DNA of 64,000 bases from Daucus carota subsp. sativus. Its lineage: Eukaryota > Streptophyta > Magnoliopsida > Apiales > Apiaceae. The notes under the pieces are model-generated. The model made no database searches. It was not told the origin of the DNA and saw only the letters and a program-made list of their open reading frames with translations. Each line of letters starts with the position of its first letter. The first letter of the stretch is position 1. Positions 59,050 to 64,000 of the stretch are shown here, in pieces. Position numbers and translations under genes: made by a program. Where the stretch lies: contig NC_030385.2 in assembly GCF_001625215.2 (NCBI RefSeq), positions 13,881,135 to 13,945,134 of the forward strand, read 5' to 3'.

Positions 59050-61362
59050 ATGCTCCGGAGGTGGCGCCCTCAAAATCTTCAGCAGATTGAAGCGGTAGAA
59101 CAGGCTGACAAGGTAAAAACAATTAAAATATAAGCATAAGAATGAGACTCAATTTTGCCGCACTTGTAAATATAATCCAGGATCCTAGTGTGTAATGTAT
59201 CACATAATTCATACAGGTGAAGGAGCTAAGGACTGCACTGGGACCTCTATCTGGGCATGGCCTCAAATTCTGCTCTGATGCCTGTTTAAGGAGATACCTG
59301 GAAGCTAGAAACTGGAATGTCGACAAGGCCAAAAAGATGCTGGAGGAGACACTCAAGTGGAGATCAACTTACAAACCTCAAGATATTCGTTGGGTAAGTC
59401 AATTATAAGTCACTTGATCACACTCATGGAACTTGCAATTAATTTGGTAATGTATTCATTTTGATGCTTGATCTAGAATATCTTTATCGGGGTTCATTTT
59501 TAACGGATTTTCTAGTATGCCCATGGACACATGCTAGCAACCATTTTTAATTAAGCGGTGGATTTTTATTGGTTCAATGACAGCATGAAGTAGCCCATGA
59601 AGGGGAGACTGGTAAAGTCTCCAGAGCAGATTTTCATGACAGATCAGGGAGAACTGTTCTTATAATGAGGCCAGGGATGCAGGTCAATGCTTGACTAGTC
59701 TAGTCACTCTGCTTGTATATATGCCTTGTTTGTTTAGCAGGATTCTTGGTTACATAGGAACCCACGTTAATTACTTGGAAGTAGGTTCCAACGTGTGGTT
59801 GCGGTGTAACTGGAAAATACAGTGTTTGGTTGTACTGCATATCACATCTGTGACTATATAGTTTTAATAATTTAGATAATATCAGATTAATATATTATAA
59901 ATATATAAATAAATAAATAAAAATGATATAATATGTATTATTAACATTAAATAATAAGAATTTTAACCTAATATAAAAAAAAAACATGATATTTAAAAAT
60001 ATAAAAAAATTATTTAGATGAGATGATATATTAATATAATATTAGTAATATCTAAATAAAAATAATTAAAATATAGAACAAAATTTATGTTTCATAATTT
60101 AAGAAGAAAAATAAATTAAAATATTTTAAGATGGATAAATTTTTATATAAAATAAACATATATAGTAATATATAGTAAATATTATTAAGAAAAAGATATC
60201 TTTTCTATAATTATTGATATATGTGATATGAGTAAATCCTAAATAAAAAACAATATATTATTAAATAAACAATTATGATATGATATTTATTTATAATTTA
60301 ATTTTGCAGGAAGTTGAAGTTACATGGAAGTGTAAGTTACTTTGCTCACTTTTAATATCATACAACCAAACACCGGCACTCAGATGAGTTCCATGGAACT
60401 GTAGGTTACAGCGTTGGGTTACAGCGTACCAAACGAGGCCATATTTGCAACTTTCAACAAAGATTCTTGTTTATGTCTAATGAAAATTTAGATTTTTGGT
60501 TACAGAATACAACATCATCAGATGGTAATGTCCGCCATCTGGTTTACCTGCTCGAGAACGCGATTCTTAACCTCCCTGAAGGCCAAGAACAAATGTCTTG
60601 GTTGGTAGACTTCAACGGATGGTCCCTGAACACTAACATTTCCATTAAAACTACCCGAGATATTATTCATGTGTTGCAGAACCACTACCCGGAGAGACTT
60701 GCCATTGTTGTGCTCTATAATCCACCAAAGTTTTTTGAGGCATTCTGGAAGGTTTGTGCTTCATTCTTGACAATGTACATTTCTGTTGTGCCATCGTTTT
60801 GATATTACCTATGTAGAGTAAAAAATATTTGTTTTTTAGTGCAAATTTCCTTCCTGGTATATCTGTTACCCCTTCTACATTCCCTGCTTCCTCGTTTTCC
60901 CTTCGTGTTTTTCTTCAATCTGGGAAGTAGTATTTGATTGATCTTGAAAGGCACATGGCTAGTATGTTATGTCTCTTAAAAAGTTTTCTTTGAGTTGCGC
61001 CACAACTTTGTTTGATAGATGGAGCAATATGTTTACTGCAGTTTGTTGTTTTTTTTTTGTAAATGGACAATTCTTCGCATCTGCAGGTTGTGAAGTTTTT
61101 TGTAGACCCGAAAACATTTGAGAAGATTAGATTTGTGTACCCTAATAACAAGCAGAGTGCAGAGGTGATGAAGTCCTTCTTTGATGCTGAAAATCTACCA
61201 AGTGAGTTTGGGGGGAAAGCGTCATTGAAATATGACCACGAGGAGTTTTCGAGGCTGATGGCTGAGGAAGATGTTAAAACTGCCAAGTACTGGGGATCTG
61301 ATAACATGCCCTGCAATGATATGAATGAAAAATCAGGCTCTGAGTTAACTCCTGTGGTTTGA
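59050..61362 (+). CDS. SEC14-like (CRAL-TRIO) phosphatidylinositol transfer protein
   Basis: Five exons, 59050-59112, 59217-59393, 59584-59682, 60506-60751, 61087-61362, give 286 residues with all GT-AG borders in phase. The CRAL-TRIO N-terminal helical part (ALGPLSGHGLKFCSDACLRR, YLEARNWNVDKAKKMLEETL) precedes the lipid-binding domain (ADFHDRSGRTVLIMRPGMQ, MSWLVDFNGWSL, VLQNHYPERLAIVVLYNPP, FVDPKTFEKIRFV, LPSEFGGKASL). This matches short, single-domain plant SEC14 proteins of the random-slug-5-like type, cytosolic lipid carriers or sensors linked to phosphoinositide metabolism. No GOLD or nodulin domain. Intron 3 is large because of an AT-rich insertion. It looks intact. Confidence 0.9.
59723..60440. 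mobile_element. Probable MITE in intron 3 of the SEC14 gene
   Basis: Left end GCCTTGTTTGTTTAGCAGG; right end, reverse-complemented, GGCCTCGTTTGGTACGCTG. A second pair, CAGTGTTTGGTTGTA (about 59830) and CGGTGTTTGGTTGTATG (reverse strand, about 60375), is also inverted. The middle is extremely AT-rich. The target duplication is unclear (ATAT on both sides), so the superfamily is not assigned. Confidence 0.5.
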
Positions 61363-61947
61363 CAATTAAAATCCTAGCAAGCTGAATCATTAAAATTTAA
61401 CCAGCTTCATTGTATTTTAAACTTGAGCATGCCTGTATGTTTACATCCTGCAAAATTGCGAGGCCTGATGGCTAAAAGCTTCAGATTTCTCATTTGTAAC
61501 CGAAACACTTTTTCTTAAACTGGTCTGATTTCAGTGCCTGTTGAACGAAATCAATCAAAATAGAGAATGACAAGGCTCCAGTTACTAAGGATATATATCC
61601 ACATGTTAATTCCAACTGAGTGGTGAATTTGTTGAATTGATGAAAGTTAATCACGTTATCAGAACTAAATATTCTCAGCAGCTTGATAGCAAGCATTACA
61701 TGCCAAAAGATATACTCAAAGACAACTACTGCTCCACTGTTTCTGTGAACATGATTGACTATGTCACCATGTACAATATGTTGGAGTTTACCAAAAAGAC
61801 TGCCAAAATGGGGGGATAAAAACCTACCATACTATAAATGTGCACACTGCAAATGATAAACAATCAAGACTTTGAGAGCTTGGTAAAATTCTGGCTCTAG
61901 CCTACAAAATTGCCGTGTGCATGGAATGTGAGCCTATAATACAAGTT
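61363..61947. other. Convergent 3' spacer between SEC14 and Maf genes
   Basis: 3' UTR-like sequence of both genes; no further gene supported. An open frame at 61637-61819 has no recognisable features. Confidence 0.5.
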
Positions 61948-63935
61948 CTAAAGGGCTTCTTGTATGAGCTTTTCTGCGAGAGATTTTGAGAGTCCCATAA
62001 CACTGTCGTAAGTACCTACCTGCATAACCATGGCAAATATTAGATGTTTTTGTTAATTTCACCCGTTAACCTGTAAGTGGCACATATCAACCGTCCAATC
62101 GTGTAGAAGTTCAAATGGGCAGCTAGCTGCTAGCATGTCAGGCAGAGCAAAAATTTTATAAGAGACCGGGGATTAGAGGAGGCCAAATGGAAACCTTCAA
62201 AAAACATGCCATAAAACACAATTTGCGTTGGGCTGATGCAAATACAAGTTCAATACACTATTTACTAAAAGAAAACTTGTCAACACAAATATAAAAAATT
62301 GAACAATAGCCATTGCATACAGTGAGCAAGTCATATAAATCATAATTAGGATAGTAAGCCTGCCCAAGCAAATTAGCATGTTGACACTTACATCCTCATA
62401 CTGTCCTAAAGATATCAGAAAGAGAGAAAAGAGCTAACCAGTGTGTCAATATGGGGTAGAGTCAGTGGATGTTCAATTGTCAAACCACCAGCAACTTTGA
62501 GCATAATTTCCTCCTCGACCTAGCATAGGAAATAACAATCGATGATGCCAATAAGAAAATAATCATAGTATGCAAGTGTCACAAATTTGTGGTTACCAGG
62601 CTATCAATAACTTCATCAGGTATTTCATGAAAATAGACCTGCAACAACAGAGCAGATATAGCAGACCTCAAATTAATATCATCAAGACAAGTAAATACCT
62701 TTATATATAATAGAGATACTATGAAGACTGGACAACATACAAGTTTGAGAAATACTTACCTCGGCCCTATCCCATCCTCTCGTTCTTTTCCCAGTAGTAA
62801 GGTTGCTCACTACAACAGATCCAACTACTGAGGCTTGGCCACCAGAATATCCTGAAAAACAAGTTACACAAGAGTTTTAAATTATGTAAAAATAAAGAAC
62901 TAACAAGGTCAATGAAGCATACCTTTAATAAAATGGCGAGCTTCTTTCTTGTCTGATGGTTTTTCTCTGATTGTCCCTTCATACACCACCACCTCGATAT
63001 CAATTAGTTGTACTGTAAGACTTAATATGGTATATGTACCCAAACGAAAGAAGGAAGAACACAATGAATATTGATTTACGTTTTTCAGAAATGTTTCCAA
63101 TAATTATCACGAAAACATCATTAAAAGTAGGCCATGTACATGCTAAACAAGAAAACTAAATGTCTGGTGATCACTTTACAAAGCCGCTCTAAATTTTTAG
63201 TACAACTAATACACGTAAAGAAGAGCCATTGCCATCGATAGTTCGATACAATGAGCATTGATTGGCCAGTATTACATGAATTAGGCTTATGCAATCTGAA
63301 ATACAGAGCACGCGTAAAACCTTATTACAGCAAAGCAAACTGCATGATTAAAATGTGTACTACTGGCCGGAAACCTATAAATGTCTAGATATAAATTTTC
63401 TGGAACACATAAAAGAAAAGAACAGTTAGGTAACACTGATAGACATGCCCCTTCATCATAGTCTACCAAATAAAAAGGCACTATTAGGCATCTACAGTTC
63501 CTAGTCTGATGTTTGATCTTAGTTGAACAGTATGACTTTGAATCCTTCTTCTTTGTTTTAAAATATTTTTTTATCGTTTTGTTTTATTATTATTAACTGT
63601 TGACATATATTAAAGTATAGGGGAAGGGCATGTAGATGATCATATGGCCATTCCTTAATTATTAAATTGTTTCCATGACAAAAGAACACATAGTCTTGGT
63701 TCTTTCTCTTAATTAGCTACAAATAATACTGTTTGCAATTTGGAAATAATCCTATCGGTTAATCGTTAATCACATTTGGGAAATAAAGTTTTGCCATGAA
63801 GCACAATAATAAATATATAAAACAAATTTGGTAAGAGCATACTGTGTCTGCAGTGATCAACAATGTGGGCTCTTTGGAGCTTGCATCCTCCACGGATTGA
63901 TCCATAGTCTTTAGCCTTGCTATGATAGCATCTGC
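61948..63935 (-). CDS. Maf-like nucleotide pyrophosphatase, C-terminal exons (partial)
   Basis: Minus-strand exons 63843-63935, 62923-62992, 62760-62851, 62597-62638, 62439-62519, 61948-62019 join in phase; earlier exons lie beyond 64000. They read ADAIIARLKTMDQ, LLITADTVVVYEGTIREKPS, FIKGYSGGQASVVGSVVVSN, GWDRAEVYFHEIPDEVIDSL, LKVAGGLTIEHPLTLP and VGTYDSVMGLSKSL, then EKLIQEAL and stop. TADTVV with IREKPS and the SGG motif is the Maf/HAM1-like house-cleaning fold. Bacterial and eukaryotic Maf proteins hydrolyse non-canonical or pyrimidine nucleoside triphosphates to monophosphates, and plants keep them as single-copy genes. The N-terminal P-loop-like GSSS motif should be in the missing part. 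Nothing looks damaged. Confidence 0.88.
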
Positions 63936-64000
63936 CTAAAGTTAAAATCATACAATCAAGTCAAAATTCAACAAACAAATACTCAATTACGAATTACCCT

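Noticed and set aside
1-64000. tRNA or rRNA genes
   Set aside because: I saw no cloverleaf-forming stretch with conserved A and B boxes, nor any rRNA-like segment; a covariance-model scan would settle this.

Overview
The window is a transposon-rich stretch of a eudicot plant nuclear genome. The evidence is AT-rich intergenic DNA, GT-AG introns of plant size, a SCARECROW-LIKE 4-type GRAS gene, Ty1/copia retroelements, plant L1-type LINEs with a C-terminal RNase H, Stowaway/Tourist/hAT MITEs, MULEs, Helitrons and one chloroplast-derived insert. An asterid is my guess, but the sequence alone does not prove it. Ordinary host genes are few: an intronless SCL4/SCL7-like GRAS regulator (6630-8342), a small three-exon stress-type gene with an ABRE-bearing promoter (32313-32983), a five-exon SEC14/CRAL-TRIO gene (59050-61362), and the 3' part of a Maf-type nucleotide pyrophosphatase gene on the minus strand (61948-63935, running off the window).

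Layout. 1-3018: 3' part of a copia element, its LTR, and a LINE 3' tail. 3019-6629: MITE-filled intergenic DNA, including an hAT-type MITE with a perfect 8-bp target duplication and a Stowaway. 6630-8342: the GRAS gene. 9227-18588: a 9.36-kb Mutator-like element (10-bp target duplication, about 200-bp inverted repeats) with no recognisable transposase. It carries a plant mobile domain (PMD) gene, two antisense GRF zinc-finger ORFs and two unknown ORFs. 18651-22588: a second MULE with a decayed MURA-type transposase and another antisense GRF zinc-finger gene. 24322-25569: a Tourist-like element. 25577-30898: a broken copia element whose distal LTR is split by a 5'-truncated LINE. 33575-35703: LINE RNase H relics, one interrupted by a plastid petD fragment. 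35896-38130: two same-family non-autonomous Helitrons, one nested three bases inside the other's 5' end.

The centrepiece runs from about 38.1-38.4 kb to 57,926. It is a roughly 19.5-kb autonomous-looking Helitron with a 13-exon Rep/helicase gene whose exons sum to an uninterrupted 1,724 codons. It also has three RPA70-like genes (one C-terminally truncated, two intact at 487 and 463 codons). Between the first and second RPA genes, on the opposite strand, lies an 11-exon gene for a 540-residue multi-B3-domain (REM-like) protein whose exons also join without a break. The 5' part of the Rep/helicase gene, with its promoter, is duplicated in tandem as two 1,014-bp copies in which I saw no difference. 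The Helitron ends in a short hairpin followed by CTAG and a T.

How the parts fit. Rep nicks and joins DNA and the fused helicase unwinds it. The RPA paralogues probably coat the single strand during rolling-circle transposition. The B3 protein is the unexplained passenger and could be a DNA-binding regulator of the element or a captured host gene. All exon models are my own reading of splice sites; none was tested against transcripts.
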